Part shown: positions 1 through 8,976 of the stretch, piece by piece
How the letters are laid out: each line of letters opens with the position of its first letter
How positions within the stretch are numbered: the stretch's first letter is position 1
Assembly (NCBI RefSeq): GCF_028767125.1
Contig: NZ_JAKCWP010000007.1
Coordinates: forward strand, 184,674 to 248,673
DNA from: Chelativorans sp. YIM 93263
Lineage (GTDB): Bacteria; Pseudomonadota; Alphaproteobacteria; Rhizobiales; Rhizobiaceae
Direction of reading: 5' to 3'
DNA: 64,000 bases
Notes under the pieces: model-generated
The model's input: only the letters and a program-made list of their open reading frames with translations
Databases searched by the model: none
What the model was told of the DNA's origin: nothing
Made by a program: the position numbers and the translations under genes

Positions 1-1
1 C

Positions 2-754
2 GACGGTTATCCGGAATATTTCCTGACCAGCATGGCCGACAACAAGCTGCAGACGCTCGCCGACATTCCGGAAGGCCGCGATCCCCGGCCCGCCTATACC
101 GACGTTGCATTTGCCAAGGGCGTGACCGCGCACCGGCCCTATACGGGCGGCGACGAGGTGAAGCCCAGCACTGCCTGGCACGCCGCATTCGAGGACGTGA
201 ACAATGACGGGCTCGCGGACCTTTTCGTCGCCAAGGGCAATGTCTGGGAGATGCCGGACTTCGCGCTTAAGGACCCGAACAACCTCCTCGTTCAGCAAAC
301 GGACAGTACATTCGAGGAGGCGGGTGAAATAGCTGGCGTGGCAAGCTTCCACACGGCACGTGGCGCCGCTCTCACCGATTTCAACCTGGATGGCCTCATC
401 GATCTCGTCGTCGTCAATCGCGGAGACAAGGCCCAGCTCTGGCGCAATGTCAGCCAGGACACCGGGCACTGGGTCCAGGTAAAGCTGCAACAACCCGGTG
501 CGAACCCGGAAGCGATCGGTGCCTGGGTGGAAGTTCGCCGCGGCGCAACCGTGATCCGGCGCGAAATCACCGTCGGCGGCGGCCATGCGGGGGGCCATAT
601 CGGCTGGCATCATTTCGGCCTCGGAAGTGCCGCCCGTCCCGCGCTCCGAGTCCTATGGCCGGATGGTTCCGCAAGTGACTGGCAGGAACTGGAGGCCAGC
701 AACTTCTACATTGTCAAACGCGGCGAGCCAGCCGAAATCTGGGCGGCGGACTGA
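2..754 (+). CDS. CRTAC1/ASPIC-type FG-GAP repeat protein, C-terminal part
   Basis: The reading frame is open from the window edge, so the ATG at 32 is internal and the gene begins upstream. Two calcium-loop FG-GAP/VCBS repeats are visible (FEDVNNDGLADLFVAKG near residue 60 and LTDFNLDGLIDLVVVNRGD near residue 125), followed by the C-terminal UnbV/ASPIC pattern ending in RVLWPDGSASDW. Proteins of this family are extracellular or periplasmic beta-propeller proteins of mostly unknown substrate. The N-terminus, any signal peptide and the upstream neighbours cannot be seen. The gene is convergent with the serine hydrolase that follows. Confidence 0.75.
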   Translation, partial: DGYPEYFLTSMADNKLQTLADIPEGRDPRPAYTDVAFAKGVTAHRPYTGGDEVKPSTAWHAAFEDVNNDGLADLFVAKGNVWEMPDFALKDPNNLLVQQTDSTFEEAGEIAGVASFHTARGAALTDFNLDGLIDLVVVNRGDKAQLWRNVSQDTGHWVQVKLQQPGANPEAIGAWVEVRRGATVIRREITVGGGHAGGHIGWHHFGLGSAARPALRVLWPDGSASDWQELEASNFYIVKRGEPAEIWAAD

Positions 755-821
755 CGCCAGAACCAACGCGCCACCGCACCGGCAAACTTTGATCTTCAAG
801 AAGGAGACGTAAATCGTTTCC

Positions 822-1817
822 TCACGATTCACGAGAAACCGACAGAACGGGTCCTTCCAGAAGCTGCATCAGATCTCCAAAATATCCGCGCGAATAAGCC
901 GGGCGCGTGGGATCGGAAGTTATCGCGATGGCAAGTCGTCGTTCGGGGTGGGCGGCGATCAATTGCCCCCCGTAGCCGCGCGCGACGACATAGCCCGACT
1001 CGCTCAGAAACCAGCCATAGCCGTAGCCGAGACCGGAAAAGGGAGATCGGGTGCGCCGGACCAGCGAGGCGTCAACCCAGTCGGCAGGGATAACCTGCGC
1101 GCCGTCACTACGGCCATTGTCGCGTATTAACCGGGCGATGGCGAGCATGGCCCGTGGTGTCAGCGCCATTTCGTTCCCGCCCAGATAATAGCCCTGCGGA
1201 TCCCTCGTCCATGGTGGAACCTGGAAGCCGAGCTTCGACCCGAGCCTGTCGCGCGCGAGGGCGAGCAGGCTCTCGCCGCTCGCCGCCGTCAGGGCCGCGC
1301 CGAGAATGTGCGTCGTGCCAGTCGAATAGATCATCCGGGTGCCGGGCTGAGCGATCATGGGGCGGCGGAGCGCATAGGCCAGCCAGTCGCTGGAATTGAC
1401 CCATGCACCATAATTCGGCCCCGAGGTTCCTTCGAGGCCGGCGCGCAGCGTTACGAGGTCCTCCATCGTGATATCGGCGACTCCCGCTGTCGCGTCTGAC
1501 GGAATGATGTCGGGGGCGACGTCCCCCAAACGTGCCTCGACACCGGCGATCTCGCCGCTGTCGATCGCCGTTCCCAAAAGCAGGGCAACAACGCTCTTGG
1601 AGCACGACTTGATGTTGGCTGGCCGGTCGAGGCCCGGGCCGCGGAAGGCTTCTTCGAGAACCGGCTCGTCCCCGAGTTGTATCTGGATCGAGTGGAGCTG
1701 GTCCATCTCACGGGCCGAGGTGCGAATATCATCGAACGCCTGAGCCGATGCGCGGCTAACATATGGCGCCGCCAGGCCAGCGATCAGAGAAACGGTAAAA
1801 ATCCGGCGAGACAACAT
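822..1817 (-). CDS. Tat/Sec-exported serine hydrolase (class C beta-lactamase fold)
   Basis: A 331-residue protein of the beta-lactamase/transpeptidase-like family. The start is taken at the ATG at 1817, because an earlier in-frame start would put 20 non-signal-like residues before MLSRRIFTVSLIAGLAAP, which has a twin-arginine-like n-region and a hydrophobic core. The catalytic S-x-x-K is SCSK at about residues 71-74, the tyrosine motif is IYSTGT near 164, and a C-terminal ARGYGGQ segment fits the third active-site strand. Family members are esterases, peptidases or lactamases, and the substrate cannot be told from sequence. It lies 86 bp downstream of the RraA-like gene in the same direction and may be the last gene of the sugar-acid operon. 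Confidence 0.8.
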   Translation of the reverse strand: MLSRRIFTVSLIAGLAAPYVSRASAQAFDDIRTSAREMDQLHSIQIQLGDEPVLEEAFRGPGLDRPANIKSCSKSVVALLLGTAIDSGEIAGVEARLGDVAPDIIPSDATAGVADITMEDLVTLRAGLEGTSGPNYGAWVNSSDWLAYALRRPMIAQPGTRMIYSTGTTHILGAALTAASGESLLALARDRLGSKLGFQVPPWTRDPQGYYLGGNEMALTPRAMLAIARLIRDNGRSDGAQVIPADWVDASLVRRTRSPFSGLGYGYGWFLSESGYVVARGYGGQLIAAHPERRLAIAITSDPTRPAYSRGYFGDLMQLLEGPVLSVSRES

Positions 1818-1903
1818 GGTATGCGTACTTCCCCACTTCCATTCGTCCCCGTTGCTCGCCGCGAAACAAGGCGCCATTACGGCAGCGCTCCAGCGCCCCT
1901 CCT

Positions 1904-2629
1904 TCAGCGGCCGGTTTTCTTCCGCCAGGCCTGATAGTCGGCCTGCACCTCCTCGCTCGTCGGCGGATATAGGCCAATGATCGGACGTCCTTTCATGACC
2001 TCTTCCTGAACGAAATTCTCAAAATCTTCCATGCCCGCGCATTCCACCGCCAGTTCCGCGGCGAGATGGGCGGGCACCACGACGACGCCGTCAGAGTCGC
2101 CGACGATCACATCGCCGGGGAACACCGGTGCATCGCCGCAGGCAATCGGCACATTCAGGTCGATGGCTTCGTGGAGGGTTAAATTGGTAGGCGCGGAAGG
2201 CCTTTGGTAAAAGGCCGGGATATCTAGAGCAGCAATGCCTTCAGCGTCGCGAAAACCGCCGTCGGTGACCACACCGGCACCGCCACGCTGCATCAGGCGC
2301 ATAACGAGGATCGAACCGGCCGAGGCCGCGCGCGCATCTTTGCGGCTGTCCATGACCAGCACGTGTCCGGAGGGGCAGGTCTCGATCGCGGCGCGTTGGG
2401 GATGATCCGCGTTTCGGAAAACTTCGATCCCGTTGCGATCCTCACGCGCCGGAATATAGCGCAGCGTGAAAGCGGGGCCGACCATCCTTTCCGTCTTTTG
2501 CGAAACGGGGACGACACCCTGGACAAATTGATTGCGCAGGCCGCGTTTGTATAAGGCCGTGCACAGCGATGCGGTGGAAACGTTCTTGAGCAGCGTGCGT
2601 GTCTCGTCGCTCAGCTTGTGATCTGTCAT
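1904..2629 (-). CDS. RraA-family protein, probable 4-hydroxy-4-methyl-2-oxoglutarate aldolase-like enzyme
   Basis: A 241-residue protein of the RraA/MenG/HMG-CHA aldolase family. Seen in the sequence are the substrate and metal motif DGGFRD near residue 121 and the C-terminal GDVIVGDSDGVVVVP near 175. In this family the RD pair and a divalent metal support retro-aldol cleavage or oxaloacetate-type decarboxylation. Sequences like this are often labelled regulators of RNase E, but the position next to a sugar-acid dehydratase argues for a metabolic lyase acting on a keto acid product. It starts 13 bp after the dehydratase stop, so the two are almost certainly co-transcribed. Confidence 0.8.
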   Translation of the reverse strand: MTDHKLSDETRTLLKNVSTASLCTALYKRGLRNQFVQGVVPVSQKTERMVGPAFTLRYIPAREDRNGIEVFRNADHPQRAAIETCPSGHVLVMDSRKDARAASAGSILVMRLMQRGGAGVVTDGGFRDAEGIAALDIPAFYQRPSAPTNLTLHEAIDLNVPIACGDAPVFPGDVIVGDSDGVVVVPAHLAAELAVECAGMEDFENFVQEEVMKGRPIIGLYPPTSEEVQADYQAWRKKTGR

Positions 2630-2642
2630 TTGTTCGCTCCCC

Positions 2643-4376
2643 TCAGAAAATGTCTGGTTCGCCCGCGCTCAGACCGAAATCGCTGCGCAGATAATCGAAA
2701 TCACAGCCCTTATCAGCCTGTTCGATGTGTCGTGAGAACATCCAGCCATAGCCGCGCCCGAAACGCTCGGGTGGCGGGGTCCACTCGGCACGGCGGCGGG
2801 CGAGTTCTTCCTCGTCCACAAGCATGTCGAGACGCCGATTCGGTACGTCGAGGCGAATGACGTCGCCCGTACGCAGCAGCGCCAGCGGCCCGCCGACATA
2901 TGATTCGGGCGCGACATGCAACACGCAGGCGCCGAAGCTGGTGCCGCTCATGCGGGCATCCGAAAGGCGCACCATATCCCTGTGGCCTTTCTTGAGGAGG
3001 GCCTTCGGCATGGGGATCATGCCCCATTCCGGCATGCCCGGTCCGCCCTTCGGTCCGGCATTGCGCAAAACCAGGACGTGATCGGGCGTGACCGGCAGGT
3101 CCTCGTCGTCGAGCGCCTTCTTGAGCTCGGGGTAGGAATCGAACACCAGCGCCGGCCCTTCGTGGACGCGGAATCTCGGGTCGCAGGCGACCGGCTTGAT
3201 CACGGCGCCGTCGGGCGCGAGGTTTCCACGCAGCACCGCGAGTGAACCTTCGGAATAGATCGGATTGTCCACGGTGCGGATGACGTCGTCGTTAAAGACC
3301 TCGGCACCGGCGATATTCTCACCCAGACTGCGTCCGGTGACCGTCAGGCAGGAACCGTCGAGCCGCTCTCCCAGACGGGTCATCAGGCCGGGAAGACCGC
3401 CGGCATAAAAGAAATCCTCCATGAGATATGTCGAGCCGGCCGGCCGGACATTGGCGATCACGGGAGTCGTGCGGCTTTTCCCGTCGAGGTCATTAAGGGT
3501 GAGCTCCACGCCAGCCCGGCGTGCCATCGCGATGATATGAACGACCGCGTTGGTCGAGCAGCCTGTTGCCATGGCAACGGTCGCGGCGTTGTCGAACGCT
3601 GCGCGGGAGAGGATCTTTTCGGGGGTCAAATCTTCCCAAACCATATTCACAATGCGCCGGCCGGAGGCGGCCGACATGCGGATGTGGTTCGCATCGGCTG
3701 CCGGAATTGAGGACGCGCCGGGCAGCGTCAATCCCAGCGCTTCGGCTATCGCGGTCATGGTCGAAGCGGTGCCCATGGTCATGCAATGGCCGTAGGAGCG
3801 GGCAATGCCCATCTCCATCTCGGACCACTCCTTGTCGCCTATCGTACCGGCGCGCTTTTCGTCCCAGTACTTAAAAGCGTCGGATCCCGAACCAAGTGTC
3901 TTGCCGCGCCAGTTGCCGCGCAGCATTGGGCCGGCAGGCAGGTATATGAATGGGACGCCGGCCGAAACCGCGCCCATGACCAGCCCCGGCGTGGTCTTGT
4001 CGCATCCGCCCATCAGCACGGCGCCGTCCACTGGGTGCGAGCGGATCATCTCCTCCACCTCCATGGCAAGCATGTTGCGGTAGAGCATGGACGTCGGCTT
4101 GATGAAATTCTCCGACACCGAAAGGGCCGGCAGTTCGATGGGAAATCCACCCTGCTGATGAATGCCCCGCCTTACATCCTCGGCCCGCTGGCGGAAATGC
4201 TGATGACAGGGATTGATATCGGACCAGGTGTTGATGATCGCGATGACGGGCTTGCCCGTCCAGTCTTCCGGCGCAAAACCCATCTGCAGCGTGCGTGAGC
4301 GATGCCCAAACCCGCGGAAGTCGTCGCGCGCAAACCAGCGGGCGCTGCGGAGTTCATCATAGGTCCTTCGAGTCAT
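2643..4376 (-). CDS. IlvD/Edd-family sugar-acid dehydratase, L-arabinonate dehydratase type
   Basis: A 577-residue dehydratase that removes water from an aldonate to give a 2-keto-3-deoxy acid in the cytoplasm. Iron-sulfur ligand cysteines are recognisable in DINPCHQHF, MGGCDKTTPG and SYGHCMTMGTAST. The opening TYDELRSARWFARDD and the phrase FGHRSRTLQMGF resemble L-arabinonate dehydratases rather than IlvD or Edd. A TTG at 4397 is in frame, but the ATG at 4376 fits the family length better. It is followed by the RraA-like gene and preceded by the lactonase, giving the order lactonase, dehydratase, aldolase-like expected for non-phosphorylating pentose or hexose acid breakdown. The exact substrate is inferred. 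Confidence 0.85.
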   Translation of the reverse strand: MTRRTYDELRSARWFARDDFRGFGHRSRTLQMGFAPEDWTGKPVIAIINTWSDINPCHQHFRQRAEDVRRGIHQQGGFPIELPALSVSENFIKPTSMLYRNMLAMEVEEMIRSHPVDGAVLMGGCDKTTPGLVMGAVSAGVPFIYLPAGPMLRGNWRGKTLGSGSDAFKYWDEKRAGTIGDKEWSEMEMGIARSYGHCMTMGTASTMTAIAEALGLTLPGASSIPAADANHIRMSAASGRRIVNMVWEDLTPEKILSRAAFDNAATVAMATGCSTNAVVHIIAMARRAGVELTLNDLDGKSRTTPVIANVRPAGSTYLMEDFFYAGGLPGLMTRLGERLDGSCLTVTGRSLGENIAGAEVFNDDVIRTVDNPIYSEGSLAVLRGNLAPDGAVIKPVACDPRFRVHEGPALVFDSYPELKKALDDEDLPVTPDHVLVLRNAGPKGGPGMPEWGMIPMPKALLKKGHRDMVRLSDARMSGTSFGACVLHVAPESYVGGPLALLRTGDVIRLDVPNRRLDMLVDEEELARRRAEWTPPPERFGRGYGWMFSRHIEQADKGCDFDYLRSDFGLSAGEPDIF

Positions 4377-4427
4377 CGCGTACCATTCCGTTTTCAAGTT
4401 TCCGGGTCACTGAAATTGAGGTCAAGC

Positions 4428-5306
4428 TTAGGTGTGATCGCGCTCGCGCAATCGATCACCGAATGAAAAGCTCATTCGTCCCCGCGATCCCGTTCTCGTC
4501 ACCGCCAGGCGGCCGCCGTTGCCGCGGTCTGCCTTGGATGTGAGATAAATCTGGTTCAGGTCCGAGCCTCCGAACGCAATTTTCGTCGGATTATCGACGG
4601 GCACCTCATATTGGTGCAGGTGGTCACCTTCCGGCGAGAAGACGTGCAGTGAGCCACCACCCACGCCTGCGATCCAGTAGTTACCGTCGGCGTCGATCGT
4701 GGCGCCGTCGGGCCGTCCACGCCTGTTTTCGAACCGGGCGAAGATTCGCCGCTCCCCTATGCTTCCGCTGCGAAAGTCGAGATCCGCGCACCAGACGGTC
4801 TGGAGGTCGGGGTGCGAGTCGGAGAAGTACAGCCGGCCACGCTCTTCATCCACTGCAAGGCCGTTGGGAATGAAGAGGCCGGTTACAACTTCGTGCATCG
4901 TGAAATCCGGATCGATACGGTACAGAATGCCCGCCGGCCGGCGATACGCGAACTCCATGGTTGCGGCCCACAGGCGCCCCATGGAATCCACCGTGGCATC
5001 GTTGAAGCGCACGCCTCGCTCGTTCAATGCTGCAACGCGCTCGAAATGTCCTGTGGACAGGTGCAAGTGGAAAAGGCCGCTCTCCATGCCCACAACGACG
5101 CCACCACCCCCGCAGCACGCGGCTATGCCAGCCATCTCGGGTGTGGACCATTCCACGGTTCGGCCGGTGGACGCGTCGGTACGGAATACGCGGCTTCCTT
5201 CGATGTCGACCCACCAAAGACAGTTCCCGCCTGCCGACCAGACAGGACTTTCACCCAGCGTCGCCCGAGACATGGATAGAAAGTCAAATTCCAGCTGGCG
5301 ATCCAA
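4428..5306 (-). CDS. SMP-30/gluconolactonase/LRE-family sugar lactonase
   Basis: A six-bladed beta-propeller lactonase of 292 residues that hydrolyses an aldonolactone to the aldonate used by the downstream dehydratase. Metal-site motifs are the N-terminal TLGESPVW with WWVDI, then RFNDATVDSMGRLW, PNGLAVD and RPDGATIDADGNYW. The frame is open to an ATG at 5348, but I place the start at the TTG at 5306. It has a strong AGGAG (minus strand, 5314-5318) seven bases upstream, and this start leaves the 5351-5389 palindrome in the untranslated leader. It is the first gene of the minus-strand unit and is divergent from the TRAP operon. Confidence 0.85.
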   Translation of the reverse strand: MDRQLEFDFLSMSRATLGESPVWSAGGNCLWWVDIEGSRVFRTDASTGRTVEWSTPEMAGIAACCGGGGVVVGMESGLFHLHLSTGHFERVAALNERGVRFNDATVDSMGRLWAATMEFAYRRPAGILYRIDPDFTMHEVVTGLFIPNGLAVDEERGRLYFSDSHPDLQTVWCADLDFRSGSIGERRIFARFENRRGRPDGATIDADGNYWIAGVGGGSLHVFSPEGDHLHQYEVPVDNPTKIAFGGSDLNQIYLTSKADRGNGGRLAVTRTGSRGRMSFSFGDRLRERDHT

Positions 5307-5350
5307 TACCGGGCTCCTTTCGTGGCAAAATAAGCCAATTGACATCATTT

Positions 5351-5389
5351 AACGATTAGTATTTTATATCAACTAAAATATCAATCGTT
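5351..5389. promoter_or_regulatory. Long interrupted palindrome between divergent sugar-acid operons, probable operator
   Basis: The arms AACGATTAGTATTTTA (5351-5366) and TAAAATATCAATCGTT (5374-5389) match at 14 of 16 positions around a 7-base centre. The site is AT-rich against a GC-rich background and lies between the lactonase start (5306, minus) and the TRAP binding-protein start (5433, plus). One regulator could therefore control both units. The GntR/FCD regulator encoded at 8257 is the obvious candidate; this is inference from position. Confidence 0.6.
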
Positions 5390-5432
5390 CTAAACGTTCA
5401 GTTCGATTTTTACCGGGACAAGGGAGGAAAAC

Positions 5433-6413
5433 ATGTCCATTCACATGAAAGCATTCAGGTTCGCAGCCGCGATTTCCGCTGCCGTGCTCTTCAGTTTGCC
5501 GGCGTCGGCACAAACGACCCTACGGATCGGAACGGTTCTGGCGCCGGACGATCCGATGGGACAGGGGCTGGAAAAGTTCAGCGAAGAAGTGGAGGAAGCG
5601 ACAAGCGGGGACGTTGTCGTCCAGGTTTTTCACAATTCGCAGCTTGGCGACACGACGGAGATGCTGGACCAGGCGCGTGCCGCCGCCAATGTCGGCACCG
5701 TGACGGACGTCGCGCGGCTTTCCAGCTTCGTTCCCTCGCTCGCCATCATGTCGGCGCCGTTCCTGTTCGACACATATGCGGATGCAGACAAGTTCGCGCT
5801 TTCCGACGAGTATCTCGCCTGGGGTGAGGAGTTGAAGGAGGAAGCGGGGCTCGTAATGCTTGCGTCTAACTGGTATCAGGGCGCGCGGCATCTGCTGACG
5901 CAGAAGCCAGTCAGTACGCCCGAGGATCTGTCCGGTGTGCGTATGCGCACGATCGGCGCGCCGATCTGGATCGAGACGATCAGGGCAATGGGGGCCGAGC
6001 CCACGCCCATGGCCTGGGGTGAAGTCTATTCGGCCCTTCAGTTGGGTACGCTCGACGCCGCTGAGGCGCAGCCGACCGCGATCACGGGCGCCAAACTCGA
6101 CGAAGTGGTCGAGAACGTCACCAAGACTGCGCACATTCAGCTCGTCACGGCTCTGGTCGTCGGAGCGGATACATGGGACCAGCTCTCTCCGGAGAACCAG
6201 GAGATCGTCCGCGATCTTGCCGTAAAGAACGGCCGCTACGCTTCGCAGCTGTCAATAGAGCAGAGCGAAGAAGCGCTTCAGGCGGTTTCTGAGGCGGGTG
6301 TTTCAGTGGACGAAATCGACCGGACGCCATTCATCGAAGCCGTCCAGGACGTGTATACCAAGCTCGACCTCGAGGAAGAGGCGGCGACGGTGAGAGAAGT
6401 GCTGGGCAACTGA
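5433..6413 (+). CDS. TRAP transporter substrate-binding protein (DctP family)
   Basis: A 326-residue periplasmic solute receptor. A Sec signal peptide is clear (hydrophobic AAAISAAVLFSLPASAQ, cleavage after about residue 27), followed by the typical LRIGTVLAPDDPMGQGLEKF. The arginine that binds the carboxylate of the ligand lies in the SGVRMRTIGAP segment, and QLGTLDAAEAQP is the usual late motif. The start ATG has GGGAGG about 7 bases upstream. It is the first gene of a dctPQM operon. The neighbouring lactonase, dehydratase and aldolase-like genes suggest a sugar acid as ligand. Confidence 0.9.
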   Translation: MSIHMKAFRFAAAISAAVLFSLPASAQTTLRIGTVLAPDDPMGQGLEKFSEEVEEATSGDVVVQVFHNSQLGDTTEMLDQARAAANVGTVTDVARLSSFVPSLAIMSAPFLFDTYADADKFALSDEYLAWGEELKEEAGLVMLASNWYQGARHLLTQKPVSTPEDLSGVRMRTIGAPIWIETIRAMGAEPTPMAWGEVYSALQLGTLDAAEAQPTAITGAKLDEVVENVTKTAHIQLVTALVVGADTWDQLSPENQEIVRDLAVKNGRYASQLSIEQSEEALQAVSEAGVSVDEIDRTPFIEAVQDVYTKLDLEEEAATVREVLGN

Positions 6414-6460
6414 TCGACCGGCGTATGCCTGCACGATTGTCAGAAAACTGGGGGGCCGCG

Positions 6461-6910
6461 ATGTATCAGCGTATAGAATTCGCTTTTGCGGTCCTCCTGC
6501 TTGCCCTGATCGTCGTTCTGGTCGGGGTGGCGGCCGCCGCGCGCGTAGTCGGGGCGCCGATTATCTGGTCGATCGAGATCGCCCAATTGCTGTTCGCATG
6601 GCTGGCCATGGTCGCCGCGGACCTCGCGCTCCAGCAGGATCGGCATATCGGCATGTCACTTCTGCTCGACCTGCTTCCACCATCTCTGCGGCATTATGCG
6701 GAAGTCCTCAACATTCTGATTCTGGTTGCTCTGGTCGGGTTTCTCGGGGTCTACGCGCTGATCAACACCGCGCTCATGCATCCGCGCCTCATCGGAGCGA
6801 CGCAGATGAATGCCTCGCTGGTCCACGCCTCAATGGCAGTCGGGCTTCTTCTCATGCTGCGAACACTTCTGGTGCATCTTTATCGCAGCGTTCGAAAATT
6901 GGCTGAGTAA
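6461..6910 (+). CDS. TRAP transporter small permease (DctQ family)
   Basis: A 149-residue inner-membrane protein with four predicted helices, for example FAVLLLALIVVLVGVAAAA and VLNILILVALVGFLGVYAL. The segment WSIEIAQLLFAWLAMVAADLALQQDRHIGM is split here only by function: the E and Q/R-H-I-G positions are characteristic of DctQ. I chose the ATG at 6461 because a GGGGG tract lies 5-10 bases upstream and most family members begin at MYxRIE; an in-frame ATG at 6425 would add 12 residues. The stop is 5 bases before the DctM gene. Confidence 0.85.
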   Translation: MYQRIEFAFAVLLLALIVVLVGVAAAARVVGAPIIWSIEIAQLLFAWLAMVAADLALQQDRHIGMSLLLDLLPPSLRHYAEVLNILILVALVGFLGVYALINTALMHPRLIGATQMNASLVHASMAVGLLLMLRTLLVHLYRSVRKLAE

Positions 6911-6915
6911 TCCAC

Positions 6916-8196
6916 ATGATCGCCCTTATCGCAGCCCTTTTTGCGATCTTTCTGATCATCGGCCTGCCGGTTGCGTTCGCGCTCGCGTTGGCGGCCATCC
7001 CCGTTTTCACGCTCAGCGGAACGATGCCGCCCACCGTCGTACTCCAGAAGATGGTGACGGCGACGCAGAACTTCCCGCTTCTGGCGGTGCCCTTCTTTAT
7101 CCTCGCCGGCAACATGATGAACGCGACCGGCATAACCAAGCGGCTCGTACACTTCTCCGGTCTCCTGACGGGTTGGATGGTGGGCGGGCTTGCGCATGTC
7201 TCGATCGCACTGAGTTTCATGATGGGCGGGATCTCGGGCTCGGCCGTGGCAGATGCTTCGATGGAAGCGCGCCTGCTCGGCCCGAGTATGCTAGACCAGG
7301 GCTACTCCAAGGGAGCTGCCGCCGCGATCCTGGCATTTGGCTCCATCATCACGGCGACCATTCCGCCCAGCATAGGGTTGATCCTCTTCGGCTTTATCAA
7401 CGAGGTCTCGATAGGCCGCCTGTTCCTGGCAGGCATCATTCCTGGAGTCTTCCTTACGTTTATCCTGATGGGGACGACCTGGCTGGTCGCCAAGCGAAAC
7501 GGCTATGCAGCCGAGGTCGGCAAGCTTCCAACAGGCCGGGAGGTCTGGGCAAGTTTTCTGGATAGCGTCTGGGCGCTGGCCTTTCCGGTTATCCTCATCG
7601 TCGGCTTCCGCTTCGGCTTCTTCACGGCAACAGAGGCCGGGGTTTTCCTCGTTTTCTATGCTCTCTTCGTCGGTACGCTTATCTACCGCGAGCTCGACGC
7701 CAAGCGCCTTTACGAGGCGATGTGCCAATCCGTTTCCGACCTGGGCATGGTCATGCTGCTCATCATGATGGCTGCCGTGCTCGGCTATGCAATGACCATC
7801 GAGCAGGTGCCGCAAGAGATAACCCAGTTCGTCACTACGCTGACAAACGAGCCAATCGCGATCCTTGCGCTTGTCATCCTGGTGCTCCTGATCAGCGGCA
7901 TGTTCCTGGAAGGAGCCGCCAATATCCTGCTGGTAACCCCCATCGTCATGCCGGTGCTCATCAATGTCGGTTTCGACCCGGTGCACATGGGCATTCTGAT
8001 TGTCCTACTGATCAACATCGGTGGCCTCACGCCGCCCGTCGGCGTTATCATGTTCACCGTGTGCGGCGTTTTGAAATGCAAGACGTGGGAATACACGCGC
8101 GCTTCACTCCCCTTCTTTCTCGCAATACTCCTCTTCCTGGTCCTGCTTGTTGAGATTCCCGCACTTTCTCTGGCTCTGCCGGAAGCAGTGATGTAG
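6916..8196 (+). CDS. TRAP transporter large permease (DctM family)
   Basis: A 426-residue integral membrane protein with about a dozen hydrophobic segments and the DctM signatures LPVAFALALAAIPVF, PFFILAGNMM and GGISGSAVADAS, with a second conserved half at MFLEGAANILLVTPI and NIGGLTPPVG. It forms the sodium-coupled transport channel with DctQ and takes ligand from the binding protein. It lies 5 bases downstream of the DctQ stop, so translation is probably coupled. Confidence 0.92.
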   Translation: MIALIAALFAIFLIIGLPVAFALALAAIPVFTLSGTMPPTVVLQKMVTATQNFPLLAVPFFILAGNMMNATGITKRLVHFSGLLTGWMVGGLAHVSIALSFMMGGISGSAVADASMEARLLGPSMLDQGYSKGAAAAILAFGSIITATIPPSIGLILFGFINEVSIGRLFLAGIIPGVFLTFILMGTTWLVAKRNGYAAEVGKLPTGREVWASFLDSVWALAFPVILIVGFRFGFFTATEAGVFLVFYALFVGTLIYRELDAKRLYEAMCQSVSDLGMVMLLIMMAAVLGYAMTIEQVPQEITQFVTTLTNEPIAILALVILVLLISGMFLEGAANILLVTPIVMPVLINVGFDPVHMGILIVLLINIGGLTPPVGVIMFTVCGVLKCKTWEYTRASLPFFLAILLFLVLLVEIPALSLALPEAVM

Positions 8197-8256
8197 CCGG
8201 ACCGGAAAAAGGATAAGCAGTGATGACGGAAACGCATTCAGTTGGAGGCAAAGGTT

Positions 8257-8976
8257 GTGAGTAGTGGGCTTTTCGACAACCTGTCGGATGCCGATATGGA
8301 CGAGGCGAACGCCGAGGCGCATTTGCCGGCCTCGGTGCGTGTCTATATGGGTTTGCGGCGGCGCATCGTTTCCCTCGAGCTTCCACCCGGTCTGACGCTT
8401 GACCGTTCAGCGCTGGCTGAGCGCTACAAGGTGAGCCAGTCGCCGTTGCGTGAAGCGATCATGCGGCTGGAACAGGAAGCGTTGGTTATTTCCTATCCGC
8501 AATCCCGAACGGTCGTGACGCGTATCGATCCTGCACGGGTTCGAGAAGAGCACTTTCTCCGCTCCTCGGTGGAAAGCGAGGTCGTGCGGCAGCTTTCCGA
8601 GATGGACGACACAACGGCAACCAAGAAGGCGAGAGGCATTCTGCGTATGCAGGAAGCCCTCTCGGAGGATGTTGAGCAGACTGCACTGTTCAGGCAGCTC
8701 GACGACGCCTTCCACGAAGCGTTGTTCGCAGGGGTCAATCAGGTCAACTTGCATCGACACATCGTATCCCGCTGGGGCCACCTCACGCGCGTGCGCTCCC
8801 TCGACCTGCCCAAGCAGGGCAAAATGCGTGCGGTGCTGGAAGGTCATCGCGCAGTGCTCGATGCTATCGAAGCGGGCGACGGCGCCGCGGCCGGTGCGGC
8901 AATGCGGGCGCACCTGTCCGGCACGGTGGAGCGTATCGCCGACCTCAAGCGGGAACACCCCGATTACTTCATCTGA
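8257..8976 (+). CDS. GntR-family regulator with FCD effector domain
   Basis: A 239-residue transcription factor. The N-terminal winged helix includes VYMGLRRRIVSLELPPG and the recognition helix LAERYKVSQSPLREAIMRLEQEAL, and the C-terminal all-helical FCD domain carries DDAFHEALF and the histidines of LEGHRAVLDAIEAGD that usually bind a metal. I place the start at GTG 8257, which has GGAGG 8 bases upstream; a TTG at 8242 is an alternative. As the last gene of the TRAP unit it probably senses the imported sugar acid or its product and may act at the 5351-5389 palindrome. Confidence 0.85.
   Translation: MSSGLFDNLSDADMDEANAEAHLPASVRVYMGLRRRIVSLELPPGLTLDRSALAERYKVSQSPLREAIMRLEQEALVISYPQSRTVVTRIDPARVREEHFLRSSVESEVVRQLSEMDDTTATKKARGILRMQEALSEDVEQTALFRQLDDAFHEALFAGVNQVNLHRHIVSRWGHLTRVRSLDLPKQGKMRAVLEGHRAVLDAIEAGDGAAAGAAMRAHLSGTVERIADLKREHPDYFI

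Noticed and set aside
1108..1605. Minus-strand frame inside the serine hydrolase gene
   Set aside because: Overlapped in another frame by the clear hydrolase with SxxK motif.
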